DNA of 39,767 bases from an uncultured Clostridia bacterium (GCA_944380415.1 CALWHN010000007.1:1-39767); one strand, 5' to 3'. Counted from the first letter of the stretch, positions 19,601 to 28,103 are shown. A program made the numbers and translations. Notes: generated from the sequence alone by a model not told the origin.

Positions 19601-22361
19601 AAATTTCCGCTCCGCTTGCCTTGTTGTTCCAAAGAACAGTAAAGGCAGAATTTGTTAGTGCAATTTGGCCTTGGCTTGAAATTACAGAGGTTCTGTAATA
19701 ATCGCTTCCATAGACGCTTTCTGCCGTGTAAGCTGTTATTCCTGTAATTGGTTGTGTGTCAAGCTTAAATGAAACAGTTTCCCTTCCAGAGTTACCAAAT
19801 CTAAGCGAAAGGTTATATTCTCCGTCAACAGAAACCCCTTCCGTTGGCTTTAAAATGTAATATCCGTCATACTTGACAATTCCATATGATGCAAGATATG
19901 CAATTTGTTCGCTGGTAAGCTCATCATACGCTTCATTTGGAAGAGTTATTATTTCAGACTGCGATGCAGATTGGCCATAGCCCGTCTTTGTAAGTTCAAA
20001 ATAAATTCTTGAGTCAAACTCGTTTGCCTGCTCAAATTCAACAATTTGAACTCCGTTTTTAACATAGGTTCCGTCATAAACTCTTGTTGGGTTTTCCTCA
20101 ACAATTTCTCCGTCATCGCCAAGAACGAAGAGTGTTAGATTTGGCGTTTGCTCCTTAATTTGGAAAACATAAATTTGAGTTGACGTCAAGGTTTCCTGCC
20201 TTGCCGTGTTTGAGGTTGAAAGCCATGTTTTATATCCAGAATACTGGCTTTCAACAATTAAAACATAATATCCTGGGTTTTGAATGCTTGAAGTGTAGGA
20301 ATAATCGTTTTGCAGCGTATAAGTTCCGTCAATTGTTTGTGAAAAATAAAGGTAAGAATTTGAAACGGTTGTGTTAAACAAAAGCCTAATTTCTGGCTGA
20401 TTTGTTGATGCAATAACAATATTTAAATCAAGGCTCAACGCTCCAGTTGTTCTATTAAAATTGTTGGTTCCAGAGCCATCTATGCTTACAATTCCAGTCA
20501 TATCTGCATAAATTGTGTTGCTCTCGTTTCTAAACGGAGTTTGGCCGTTTTGATAGTCCTGATAGGTTGCCTCAGTTCCAAAAATTGTTAAAAGATCACT
20601 TCTTGTATCTGTGTTTAAATTATCTAAGTTTATTTTAGTTCCGTCCTTATAGTAAACCGCTGTGTAAGAAACGGTGTATTGCCCCAAATCTTCAAAATAT
20701 ATTCTAATATTTCCGTTTGATTGGGCTTCAAGCCTAAGGCCTCTTGCATAGATGTCCATCGTTGAAAGAGTTTGGGAAATTTGTTGAACAATTGAATTCC
20801 CGCCAACATTTTCAACAATTGTTGTAACCTTTTTATTATCATTTGTTGTTGTTTGGCCGCTTGTTGCCGAAGGGTCTATGTAAAAGCTATAGTCAACCGT
20901 GTTTCTGTGGATTGTTTTTGAAATTGTAATCTCATATCTCAAAGGATTAAATTCCAAATATGGAAGGTTTTGATTTAGATAGTAATAAAAAGATTCTGAA
21001 AAATATTGTTCTTGAGTTGAAGGATCTGTAACATAATTTGTTGCAGAAATTTGAGTATTTGGCCTTTCTTTAATTGATTCTGGCGCATCTGGATTTAATG
21101 TTTCTGTTCTCTTATATGTGTCATATTTAAATGCGTAGAACATAAAGCTATAGCTTTCCAAAATTCCGCCAACTTCATATTCGCTTGTTGCAAATTCAAC
21201 AAGCCCCTCTCTTCCGCTGTTAACGCCAAGGCCGCCTGCGTGGTAAACCCTTGTTCCGTCAACCGTTGTATAAGGAACAGTTCCATTTGGGTCAATTACA
21301 TAGCCAAGTTCTTTAATATACTGAGCGTTGCCAGAGCCAGCCCCAATTTGATTTCCTGTTGCGTTTGCTTCGTTGACGCCGTCAACAACAACGTTTGCAT
21401 CCAAAAAGTCAACTCCAGTTGAAACTCTGTTTCCCTCTGCGTCTATGATAAAGCCTGTTCCTTGGCCGTCATCTGTTTGCCTTGCAAAACAAATTAAAAC
21501 AGCCTCATCCTCCTTTAGTAAAACGGTTTCTCCAAATCTAACAAATTCTATGTTCCCGTCTTCATCTTTAACAATTTTATAGCTTGGCCAATAGGAGGAG
21601 ATGTTAATTGTTCTTTCTTCTTCTCCTTCAGCTGTTGTTAATGTATTTTCATTTATTGTCCAGGTTACACCATTTATTGTGACTGCGCTATCTAAAATTT
21701 CATAAGATTGGTTTGTTTCTGAAATTATTTGATTTCCAACAAGCCTGTAAATTGTTCCATCAATTATAAAAGACCTGACAACTCCTGAAACCTGTTTAAC
21801 AGAATAGTCGCAAATTGCATATGTTTCTCCATCTATTGTAAATTCATAGTTTGAAATGTTTGCAGAATTACTGTTGCTATCGCCCGGCCATGTGACAGTG
21901 CTGCTTCCAATTGTATATTTCGTTCCGTCAATTGTAAAATAAGTTGAGGTAAAGTCCGTTGTTGCCCCGCCTTCTTGGGTTACGCCGCTTGAGGCAATTG
22001 TGTAAGTTGTTCCACTTAGAACAAACTGGTTGTTTGAAACTTGAAGAGTTTGGGTTACATCATTTAACGAATATGTAATGGTTTGGTCTTCCATGTTATA
22101 GGTGTAATTTGTGCTTCCCAAGGTGAAAGTTTTGTGTAGCTGATAGCTTTTGCCATCGCTAGTCCACTTAATTTTAACGCCATAGAAAACAACGCCATTA
22201 AGTTCGTAATAGCCGTTTTCATTAAATTCGCCATAGTTATATTCAGCCGCTTTAACTGAGCCAAAACCTGGAAACAGTGCGATTCCAAGAGCTGAGGCAA
22301 GCATAATAACCAAGGATATTATAATTGCAATTAAAGAGTTGCGTTTAGACAAATTGTTCAT
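13605..22361 (-). CDS. Giant secreted, membrane-anchored Ig-like surface protein (2918 aa)
   Basis: I recognise the architecture but not a specific family. There is an N-terminal signal peptide (hydrophobic residues about 9-33, likely cut near VKA-AEY at 38-39). Residues 113-243 hold five degenerate repeats of an F-x-I-D-G-x-x-Y-x-I type strand. A very long extracellular stretch rich in N, S, T, Y and G resembles bacterial Ig-like modules: phrases such as EDEAGNVAYY, EIDLAGNMTIY and FEDLAGNVQYF recur, as do module joints like DTSTPTV (about 1005), IDRSAPTSS (about 1747) and NDATPPLS (about 2799). It ends in one strong membrane helix followed by RKKMQVR, with no LPxTG sortase motif, so it should be held by its tail in the membrane. 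No catalytic motif is seen. A GGTGGGGGA Shine-Dalgarno fixes the start. It is a monocistronic unit with its own terminator; an adhesin or cell-wall stalk role is inference. Confidence 0.85.
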   Translation of the reverse strand: MNNLSKRNSLIAIIISLVIMLASALGIALFPGFGSVKAAEYNYGEFNENGYYELNGVVFYGVKIKWTSDGKSYQLHKTFTLGSTNYTYNMEDQTITYSLNDVTQTLQVSNNQFVLSGTTYTIASSGVTQEGGATTDFTSTYFTIDGTKYTIGSSTVTWPGDSNSNSANISNYEFTIDGETYAICDYSVKQVSGVVRSFIIDGTIYRLVGNQIISETNQSYEILDSAVTINGVTWTINENTLTTAEGEEERTINISSYWPSYKIVKDEDGNIEFVRFGETVLLKEDEAVLICFARQTDDGQGTGFIIDAEGNRVSTGVDFLDANVVVDGVNEANATGNQIGAGSGNAQYIKELGYVIDPNGTVPYTTVDGTRVYHAGGLGVNSGREGLVEFATSEYEVGGILESYSFMFYAFKYDTYKRTETLNPDAPESIKERPNTQISATNYVTDPSTQEQYFSESFYYYLNQNLPYLEFNPLRYEITISKTIHRNTVDYSFYIDPSATSGQTTTNDNKKVTTIVENVGGNSIVQQISQTLSTMDIYARGLRLEAQSNGNIRIYFEDLGQYTVSYTAVYYKDGTKINLDNLNTDTRSDLLTIFGTEATYQDYQNGQTPFRNESNTIYADMTGIVSIDGSGTNNFNRTTGALSLDLNIVIASTNQPEIRLLFNTTVSNSYLYFSQTIDGTYTLQNDYSYTSSIQNPGYYVLIVESQYSGYKTWLSTSNTARQETLTSTQIYVFQIKEQTPNLTLFVLGDDGEIVEENPTRVYDGTYVKNGVQIVEFEQANEFDSRIYFELTKTGYGQSASQSEIITLPNEAYDELTSEQIAYLASYGIVKYDGYYILKPTEGVSVDGEYNLSLRFGNSGRETVSFKLDTQPITGITAYTAESVYGSDYYRTSVISSQGQIALTNSAFTVLWNNKASGAEISASFIRFALEERTFEETNYGNYILNSTWLAADYSILISSSNPVTSFQRASSASTVETNSVLTFSGLYIFRLEDEAGNVAYYSVILDTSTPTVLQRGMTSGGDYQKIGGVNNVTEATTIFFGSHKAISFRFNNNLTTLENLMGNLTGTSDAVSYLTEFFGSLSSLDSQGIISVDEATQNLYAAIPIVAIYENTGTGTNATTTRLPDSVIAQGYYNRTAPLDENGRLMDLEYRYQIFDASNRSSRTPTRTYTLRFNTDQTGLLIYTEEGNSGSGLNIVASETTEDYTMRTNYYNATTANTIYLSWESLFVDDLGVFVDLENNGLTCNFYPLVYDAEKHSYVYSETPIPVSLGLSNFSDEQKEQGYDEDGNFYVQIPINFSNNMTIAGKYVVTREYSSISGEPIGDLGNDFQTLVSVFFVDRGTIITPDSAEGERNGYYTYITTFDGVDTSNREFFNELYRQSQTSGNYILQTNQLPIGFYIPTSKYGTVYGVRDGMLQTTPLSLEDIQNADANSYRFTNLISFNNIDINEYSTSSTFSPFDFNVVLISPATNAEGENVYYYYSYVAENGFFLLSGYSYGELGLSEEPTPITNRTSFITNNPVAGNSQYAEGNYILQIGCIQNFETNGYYQTFNVIVNVVGNEPEYDMVAQYPDLDNMEDKEIQGETSSTGAITYYTNTNSIRFSWTSSSNSYLAPIDVSGINFAYYVGSSPVGIPNYGAGEMLLLHDLDSNRYYIVNQQFGDLLEITQGSDGIWRTEDGSQVSSPDSDVYTVKIDLSNGTYSFVVNFSENASRVEIQMAFETYSTDTGRAYTIYYPNGTYSATRRIVIDRSAPTSSITSLKNSDRTVETILESVLRESNDSRYSKSATTGTFRYYTFAANADYFVNLSRTLQTNAATETKTFYFRSFNNKYSAAYQETGLGLDSSSRGDNLFSEYFAVSSGWTRVSSELEEGGSYSGFYEVVEIDLAGNMTIYSIYIGEQRNLTIDLTRFTGSVENGNVQIYRANDQLNASVYFNGQTEIINNIISNPIVVESYDYLTLNNISFSGNNTYNYLKIIIDNATYYITPFNFENVGSTETPRVVATSAYDSMGQLVSLDEIQILGQSSYHIIQFFDTVNKTDGQASLYNIQARVAALSDRLTDNGGSVVQSDVAIVGEGSQVISSSNLTLVVTRPLNPSLDIDESSIRFFKISSNGETYTSYSLADATISSFIRTTATNQIKYYYINSELDFYQSTFFIVYKDNFGNEYRHLVEYREAEYNRFEGEYDITDEMQNQDEILASGMVAVNISNLYSVAITDENGRSVANNLRIVESGLLGASYTQYQLLPITTSSDGYYGGRIIFKLVLSYNIPEGIYNELAGLFDFIEDDTGAIETIYVTIYNQLPEFRVTDSNGQLITDSLFNKEITQSEPITISFNSGNSLSEEMGFTSRVFLRLRNSSEGYIEITSPYTVSEPGIYDIYVQNFDEEGNALDYVISRDFEISDLDVMFYTVVKTDENGNEVIVSPTGNAYEYRSGSFASYHYIVNTSNYRVVTYGSAVDIAELETVGNTTVYEVSSNSGTIYRAVIAVTVVPQTTNLFTTNNSFVWYLGTNYSAPSEQNYINSTNKDIYLCQDDIYDEITLRWGSYYSIPENKIICYVSSDDGQTWSVVSGNDNGTVATLTLRKSVSYLFRFEDLAGNVQYFSSSSGFPSSTTRVNFIRSVIFNVNGGSPVDNAIYNGTVTISIPVNTNRFYSTTPTILVYRNGSTEPYSVSRDSAGNYVFTESGIYVVSFSARVENGTRDLNEDVLVFSIINPNDSRWAFNYVNYNNYTIESITYNGTELSQALLERALSVANEINISAFDVDSIGNKWFNNGTYTITLSYVDDALGKQTFEFSFWLNDATPPLSVSLEEGQSTTGSVTVEFNRGNLYDVLGDCYIQIDGTPVYIIDETTVGTTDNPHVISGVGNHYIQVYTSSGKLVYSYQVRIDRPMDTMTIIIIVVACVVVVAGVLIFVLLRKKMQVR

Positions 22362-22395
22362 AACAATCCCCCACCCTAATTAAAATTAATTTAAT

Positions 22396-22424
22396 TTTAC
22401 CATAATTCGATATTTTCCACCAAA
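22396..22424 (-). promoter_or_regulatory. Possible promoter of the giant surface-protein gene
   Basis: On the minus strand TTGTTT, a 17-base spacer and TATGGT lie upstream of the gene's Shine-Dalgarno. Both hexamers are only partial matches. The rest of 22362-22597 is very AT-rich with no gene. Confidence 0.35.
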
Positions 22425-22549
22425 CAATTCCATAAACTTTTAAAATTATTTTTAAATATATATATTTTAATTAATAGGGCAATTTTTATCCGAAAAATAA
22501 AATCAAAAAAATAAAATTTATTTAAAAAAATAAATTTTTTAATAAAAAA

Positions 22550-22574
22550 AGGGCTTTTTTAATTATTTTGCCCT
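22550..22574 (-). terminator. Weak intrinsic terminator after spoIIE
   Basis: On the minus strand AGGGC pairs with GCCCT across a 15-base A-rich loop, followed by a run of Ts. The stem is short, but its position just after the spoIIE stop supports it. Confidence 0.45.
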
Positions 22575-22597
22575 GTTTTTTACATTAAATTAAATTT

Positions 22598-24913
22598 TTA
22601 ATTAATTTTAAAAATTTTTGAAACAATAATTGTCATATCATCAATTGCCGTTCCTCCGCTTTTTTCAAGCGCGCCCTTTAAAATCTCCTCCGCCAAAGTT
22701 TGGGGATTGTTTTCCGTTAAATTGTTGACAAAATTTGAATATTCTTCGTTTGACGAAAAACTGTCTGTAATTCCATCCGTTGCCAAAATTATGTAATCCC
22801 CGCTTGAAAGGACAAGTTTTTTTATGTTGGGAGAAACATTGTCAACAATTCCAAGCGGAAGCGCGCTTCCGTCGACAACATCTGTTGAAGAAGAGTGTTT
22901 AATAAGCCCCGCCGGCGCGCCAAGCTTTATTATATCTGCAACGCCTTTTCTTAGGTCAACAACGGCAAGATCTAATGCAGAAAACATCTCTTCTCCGCTA
23001 AGGGCTAAAAGTTTGTTTGTTGAAGACAGGATTATGTCGTTGTCAAAGCCCGCCCTGTAAAAATTTTCAACTAGGTCCATTGCAAGATTGGAAGATTTTT
23101 CTGCCTTTTTCCCGCTTCCCATTCCGTCGCAAAGCGCCATCATAAATTTATCGTTGTCAATTTTAATCAGCGAATATGAGTCGCCAGAAGTTCTGCTTGT
23201 TGCCTTTTTTGTTGCGGCTGTTCCAAAAACAATGTTGTAAGTTGGGCTGGTTTTAAAGTTAATTGCCGTCCAACCGCTTCTTCCAGACGGGTTTTCGCTC
23301 TCCCTGCTCATTTTACAACCGCATATTTTTGAAATTACATCTTCAATTTTTTCCTTTTGAACATCTTCGTTTTTAACAATGGCCGTTACACAAATTTGCT
23401 CGCCTCCGTCGTCATAAACAACGGCATCACAACAGGTTATATCCGAAAATGAAAGTTCTTCAATTATTTTGTTCTCTTTCCAGCTGTCAAAAGTAACCGG
23501 CCTTTTAACTTCTTGGGCAAGCGCACGCATAATTTTTGAAATTCCCCCAAGCTGCTCAGCAACAAGAAGCCTGCTAGCATCAAAGTTGTTCATAAGCCCA
23601 GCATATTGTTTATATTGATTGGTTGATTGGTTAATCGTTGAAATTAGTGTGTTAATTCTATTGCATCTGCTTGTTAGATATGGAGGAACGTCAATTAGCG
23701 TGACCTTTCCTCTCTCCTGGCAGGCTTCAACCATTCCATCAAAAACGCGGCGCGTCTCCTCCGCAAATTGGCGGTGACACTTATTTTTTTCTGGACAATC
23801 GGCGCAAACCTTGTCCTTTAAATCGCTAGAGAGCATATTTCTCGCCTGCTCCTTCGTCAAACCGCCCTTAATTAGCCCTCTAAAAGAGTTATCCATTTCG
23901 CCAAAAACTTCTGAAAGTTCGCCAAGTTTTCTTGCCAAGTTTTCGCTGTTTCTGTTTGCAACATTTCTAAGGGCAAAGCGGCCTGCGCTAAAGCCAAAGA
24001 AGCCCGAAAGCTCGCCAAAAAATTTGTTTGGAATAACCAAAAATCCAAGCGCTGCAATTAGGGGCGGAAGAAAACTTATTATGTTGTATGAATAATACAA
24101 ATTAAAGAACCAGCCAAGCGCAGCCTCAACCAAAAGAAGCGCAATACAGGCAAAGATTTTGTTCCTGGATTTAAAGCATGAAACGGCCATTGCCCAAATT
24201 ATAAAAGCGGCAAGATAGATGCTGCTGTTTGAATTTAGCATTGCTCCAAAGCCCATAATTCCCGCCGTAAACAAAGCCGTTGAAATATTGAAAGTGTGGG
24301 CAACAGTTAAAATTATGAAGGCGGCAAAAAGCTTAATTAAGGCAAAATTTCCAAGCGAAAATTCTCCAAGCCCGCTTGAGAGAGCCATCAAAACAACCCC
24401 CGCGCAAATAACCTCGTCAACGGTCAACTTATATGCAAAACCCTTTGTTGCAATTGCCTCAAAAATTTTGAGCGCAGCAAACATAAATAAAAGTCCAAAC
24501 ACAACTGAAAGAATTGTGTAAACAATGCTTCCTCCACCAAGAATGTTTAAAACAATGAAAGCAACTTGGCTAAGCAGGCCATAGCAAAGAATTTGCCAAT
24601 AGTTCATTCTTTTTTTAAGTTTGTAGTGGATTCCATATGTAACAAGCATAACAATAACTGTTGCAAGTGCGCAGTATAGACTTTGAAGAGAAAACGTTCC
24701 CAAAAACATTGCGGCAATATATAATGGAGCTAAAATTAGAACATTGTTATTGCACCACATAAGTGCAAATAAAAGGCCAAACGAAAACGGATAGATAACG
24801 CCATTTATGTTTGCCTTTGAAATTATGTAAAAACAAAAAAATATAAAAATATATTTTATAAGTTGAATAAAAATTTCTTTTTTTTCGGCTTCTATTTTTC
24901 TAATTGCTTTCAT
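22598..24913 (-). CDS. spoIIE: Stage II sporulation protein E (SpoIIE)
   Basis: SpoIIE is the septum-located PP2C-type phosphatase that dephosphorylates SpoIIAA and so activates sigma-F in the forespore. The 771 residues show an N-terminal half of about ten membrane helices (roughly residues 18-325), the central regulatory part with the family's cysteine cluster (CADCPEKNKC, about 371-380) and a C-terminal PP2C domain. In that domain CDGMGSG (about 594) and ATDGITDSF (about 716) carry the metal-binding aspartates. AAGGAGAA lies seven bases before the ATG. A TATAAT at 24962-24967 (minus strand) could be its -10 element; I found no convincing Spo0A box. It is separated from hup by a strong terminator. 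Confidence 0.96.
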   Translation of the reverse strand: MKAIRKIEAEKKEIFIQLIKYIFIFFCFYIISKANINGVIYPFSFGLLFALMWCNNNVLILAPLYIAAMFLGTFSLQSLYCALATVIVMLVTYGIHYKLKKRMNYWQILCYGLLSQVAFIVLNILGGGSIVYTILSVVFGLLFMFAALKIFEAIATKGFAYKLTVDEVICAGVVLMALSSGLGEFSLGNFALIKLFAAFIILTVAHTFNISTALFTAGIMGFGAMLNSNSSIYLAAFIIWAMAVSCFKSRNKIFACIALLLVEAALGWFFNLYYSYNIISFLPPLIAALGFLVIPNKFFGELSGFFGFSAGRFALRNVANRNSENLARKLGELSEVFGEMDNSFRGLIKGGLTKEQARNMLSSDLKDKVCADCPEKNKCHRQFAEETRRVFDGMVEACQERGKVTLIDVPPYLTSRCNRINTLISTINQSTNQYKQYAGLMNNFDASRLLVAEQLGGISKIMRALAQEVKRPVTFDSWKENKIIEELSFSDITCCDAVVYDDGGEQICVTAIVKNEDVQKEKIEDVISKICGCKMSRESENPSGRSGWTAINFKTSPTYNIVFGTAATKKATSRTSGDSYSLIKIDNDKFMMALCDGMGSGKKAEKSSNLAMDLVENFYRAGFDNDIILSSTNKLLALSGEEMFSALDLAVVDLRKGVADIIKLGAPAGLIKHSSSTDVVDGSALPLGIVDNVSPNIKKLVLSSGDYIILATDGITDSFSSNEEYSNFVNNLTENNPQTLAEEILKGALEKSGGTAIDDMTIIVSKIFKIN

Positions 24914-25009
24914 TAAATTCTCCTTGACAAGAAAATTATATAATTTTAATGAAATGGGCGCATTATAAAAAAACAGAGAAAAAACGCGAAAAATTAAAAA
25001 AAATGAAAT

Positions 25010-25039
25010 AAAAAAACGCCTTGAACTGTTGTCAAGGCG
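25010..25039 (-). terminator. Intrinsic terminator of hup
   Basis: CGCCTTGA (25017-25024 on the plus strand) pairs with TCAAGGCG (25032-25039), followed on the minus strand by seven Ts. It is a strong canonical terminator just after the hup stop. Confidence 0.92.
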
Positions 25040-25059
25040 AAATTTAAATTATGCCAAAA

Positions 25060-25329
25060 TTAAAATTGGTCTTTAAAGCTTTTTCCAAATTTAAATGTTG
25101 GAACGCTGCATGCAGCAATTTTAATTTGCTCTTTTGTTGCAGGGTTGATTCCTGTTCTTGCTGCTCTTTTCTTAACTTCAAATGTTCCAAAGCCAGGGAT
25201 TGTAACTTTGTTTCCATCTTTTAAATCTGCAGCAACTGCACCAATAAAAGCATCCAAAGCCAAACCTGCTTCTTTTTGTGTTAAGCCAGCGTCTGCAGCG
25301 ATTGCTTTAACTAATTCTCCTTTGTTCAT
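25060..25329 (-). CDS. hup: DNA-binding protein HU
   Basis: An 89-residue HU/IHF-family nucleoid protein. MNKGELVKAIAADAGLTQKEA is the usual N-terminal helix-turn-helix dimer region; VTIPGFGTFEV precedes the DNA-bending arm, which contains RTGINPATKEQIKI with the proline that intercalates into DNA. A lysine-rich tail (FKFGKSFKD) completes the fold. One cysteine (in AACSVPTFK) is at a position usually held by a small residue. AAAGGAGA precedes the ATG. It is a single-gene unit with its own promoter and a strong terminator. Confidence 0.97.
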   Translation of the reverse strand: MNKGELVKAIAADAGLTQKEAGLALDAFIGAVAADLKDGNKVTIPGFGTFEVKKRAARTGINPATKEQIKIAACSVPTFKFGKSFKDQF

Positions 25330-25390
25330 AATTTAAAATCTCCTTTTACTAATTATTTTGCTAGTGGAATTATTCCCCTCTAACGCAGTT

Positions 25391-25418
25391 ATAATACCAC
25401 AAATACGGCTTTTTTCAA
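25391..25418 (-). promoter_or_regulatory. Sigma-A promoter of hup
   Basis: TTGAAA (25413-25418), 16 bases and TATTAT (25391-25396) on the minus strand. It gives a leader of roughly 55 bases before the ATG. Confidence 0.7.
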
Positions 25419-25425
25419 AATAAAA

Positions 25426-28044
25426 TTATTTGTTTTTTTCAACTTTTTTCGACATTTTTCTGACAATTAATTTATATATTTCGCAAATCGGCAAAATTAG
25501 CGCAGAAAGGCCAATACAGATCAGCCAACCACAGACGTTTACATCAACCAAGTGGAGAATTTCATTTAATGGCGTTGCCGCAATTAAAACAAGAACAACA
25601 ACACCAAACAAAATCGAAAGCCAAAGCCATTTGTTTTTGAAGAAATTTTTCAGGAAAAAGTTGTCAGACCTTGCGGAAAGAATATAGAAAAATTGAACTA
25701 TGTTAAACGTGTAGAACGCCATTGAAAGGGCCTCAAGCTCTCCAAAGAAATTCAGGCCAATGACATAGACGCAAATTATAATTGCCGCTTGAACAATTGA
25801 AAACGTTGCAATAAACGTTCCATTTCGGCCGGAAAGCATATGTTTTTTGCTGTCGCGCGGAGAAACTTCCATAATGTTGTTTTCCGCCGGTTCAAATCCA
25901 AGCGCAATTGACGGCAAACTATCCGTTATCAAATTTATAAACAGAATGTGAACCGGAAGCAAAAAGGCAAGGTTTGGAAAGAGAATTGTGATTAGCAAAA
26001 TTGAAAGCATCTCTGCCCCGTTTGCAGAAAGCAAAAACTTAATTGTTTTTTCAATGTTTTTATAGATTATTCGCCCCTCCTTAACTGCAAGAACAATTGT
26101 TGCAAAGTTGTCGTCTGAAACAATTATGTCGGCTGCGTCTTTCGATATGTCCGTTCCAACTCTTCCCATTCCAATTCCAATGTCTGCCGCCTTTATGCAT
26201 GGAGCGTCGTTGACACCGTCGCCAGTCATTGCAACAACCTTTCCAAGTTTTTTCCAGGTTTCAACAATTCTAACCTTGTTTTGAGGCGAAACACGAGCAT
26301 AAACCTTTATCTTTTTGATTATTTTCAAAAATTGTTTGTCCGAAAGTTTGTCAAGTTCGCTTCCAAGCAAAACTTCCTTTTTTGAAGAGGCAATTTTTAG
26401 CTGCCTTGCAATTTCAAATGCCGTGTCCTTGTGGTCGCCCGTTATCATAATTGGCGTCATCTTTGCGTTAAAGCAAGCTTTAACCGCCTCAAACGCCTCC
26501 TCTCTTGGCGGATCAATCATTCCAGCTAGGCCAACAAAGACAAGGTTTTCCTCCTTTCCCTTTCCATAGGCAAAACCCAAAACTCGAAGCGCACTTTTCG
26601 CAAAATCCTCTCCAACATTAATAACTTTCTGTTTTCTCTTTTCTGTAAGCTTAATTTCCTTTCCTCCCTCTAGAATGTGGGAACATTTTTCCAAAACCTC
26701 TTCAAGGCCGCCCTTTGTAAAGGAAACAAGATTGCTGTCAAATTCAAAAGAAGAGGTCATAAGTTTTCTGTTGCTGTCAAATGGAATTTCGTCAACTAGC
26801 GAATATGACTTTAAAAGGCTTGTTTTATTATAGCCGTTTTCAATTGCAAATTGACAAAGCGCAACCTCTGTTGGATCTCCAATTGCAGAGTTCGCCTGGA
26901 CGATACAACTGTTGCAAAGAGCCATAACTTTTAAACACAAATCAAGCTGAAAATTTATCTTTTCAAGTTTTTTTGAATATGTTTTTTTATTGTCATAAAC
27001 CTTCTCAACCGTCATCTTGTTTTCGGTTAACGTTCCAGTTTTGTCCGAACAAATAACTTCGCAACAGCCAAGAGTTTCAACAGAATTTAAGTTTTTGACA
27101 ATTGCCCCCTTTTTCGCAAGCTTTGAAACGCCAATTGCCATGATAATTGTAACAACTGCCGGAAGGCTTTCTGGAATTGCGGCAACGGCAACCGCAACGG
27201 CTGTCATAAATGCGTCAACACCCCCCGCCCCAGGGCCAACAATTTCCAAAATAAACATAATAACTGCAACAACAAACGCTGCAATCGTTAGAAAAATCCC
27301 AAGTTTTTTTAAGTTTTTTTGAATTGGAGTTTGTTCTTCTTCCGACTTTGCTTGAAGCATTCCCGCAATCTTTCCAATTTCAGTTTCCATTCCCGTTGCA
27401 ACAACAACGCCAAGGCCGCGGCCGCCCGTTACATTGGTCCCGCGAAAGGCCATGTTAACTCTGTCTCCAAGAGAAACCTCCCCGCCAATTGCCCTTGAAA
27501 CTTTTGAAACGGAATTACTTTCTCCGGTTAGCGAAGATTCATCGCAGCTTAGGTGAACGCTTTCCAAAATTCTTAGGTCCGCAGGAACAATGTCCCCCGC
27601 CTCTAAAAGAACGATGTCCCCAACAACAAGAGCTCTGCTGTCAATTTTTTTTGCACTTCCATCTCTAAAAACCTTTGCAGTTAAGGCGGAAAGATTTTTT
27701 AGGTTTTGAATTGACTTTTCCGCCTTAAGTTCCTGAACAAATCCAATTGTTCCGTTTAAAATTACAATAAAGAAAATAATTACTGCGTCTATTGCCTCTG
27801 AGGTTGAATTTTCTAAAATTGCAAAGACAATTGAAACAATCCCGGCCGCAATTAAAACAAGAATCATCAAATTTAAAAACTGTTTTAAAAACATTACAAA
27901 ATGGTTCTTCTTTTTCCCTTCAGCAATTACATTTTCGCCATTTTTTAAAAGCCTTTGACTTGCCTCGCTTTCCGAAAGCCCCTCTTGGCTTGAGCCAAGC
28001 TTCTTTAAACATTCGTCTGCTTCTAAATTAAAGAAATTGTCCAT
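25426..28044 (-). CDS. P-type cation ATPase, SERCA-like calcium transporter
   Basis: An 872-residue P2-type ATPase, probably exporting Ca2+ across the cell membrane. Seen in order are the actuator TGES (about 173), the TM4 motif PESLP (about 291; SERCA has PEGLP), the phosphorylated aspartate in DKTGTLTENKM (about 334), the nucleotide-domain KGGLEEV, the hinge MTGDGVNDAP, and TM6 with NLITDSLP, matching SERCA's NLVTDGLP that binds calcium. TM5 keeps a glutamate in SANGAEM, where SERCA has one. Overall layout is ten helices, as in bacterial Ca2+-ATPases such as Lmo0841 or YloB. There is no Shine-Dalgarno; TATTAT (28051-28056 plus strand) ends six bases before the ATG, so a leaderless start is likely. 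Calcium specificity is inferred from TM4-TM6. Confidence 0.93.
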   Translation of the reverse strand: MDNFFNLEADECLKKLGSSQEGLSESEASQRLLKNGENVIAEGKKKNHFVMFLKQFLNLMILVLIAAGIVSIVFAILENSTSEAIDAVIIFFIVILNGTIGFVQELKAEKSIQNLKNLSALTAKVFRDGSAKKIDSRALVVGDIVLLEAGDIVPADLRILESVHLSCDESSLTGESNSVSKVSRAIGGEVSLGDRVNMAFRGTNVTGGRGLGVVVATGMETEIGKIAGMLQAKSEEEQTPIQKNLKKLGIFLTIAAFVVAVIMFILEIVGPGAGGVDAFMTAVAVAVAAIPESLPAVVTIIMAIGVSKLAKKGAIVKNLNSVETLGCCEVICSDKTGTLTENKMTVEKVYDNKKTYSKKLEKINFQLDLCLKVMALCNSCIVQANSAIGDPTEVALCQFAIENGYNKTSLLKSYSLVDEIPFDSNRKLMTSSFEFDSNLVSFTKGGLEEVLEKCSHILEGGKEIKLTEKRKQKVINVGEDFAKSALRVLGFAYGKGKEENLVFVGLAGMIDPPREEAFEAVKACFNAKMTPIMITGDHKDTAFEIARQLKIASSKKEVLLGSELDKLSDKQFLKIIKKIKVYARVSPQNKVRIVETWKKLGKVVAMTGDGVNDAPCIKAADIGIGMGRVGTDISKDAADIIVSDDNFATIVLAVKEGRIIYKNIEKTIKFLLSANGAEMLSILLITILFPNLAFLLPVHILFINLITDSLPSIALGFEPAENNIMEVSPRDSKKHMLSGRNGTFIATFSIVQAAIIICVYVIGLNFFGELEALSMAFYTFNIVQFFYILSARSDNFFLKNFFKNKWLWLSILFGVVVLVLIAATPLNEILHLVDVNVCGWLICIGLSALILPICEIYKLIVRKMSKKVEKNK

Positions 28045-28103
28045 GTAATTATAATATCCAATTATTTAAAATAAACAAAGCAAAAGCTAGGATAATTCCC
28101 GCT

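Noticed and set aside
24914..25010. Spo0A box upstream of spoIIE
   Set aside because: TTGTCAAGG and TTCGCGT only partly match TGTCGAA or its complement; in such AT-rich DNA this is not enough.
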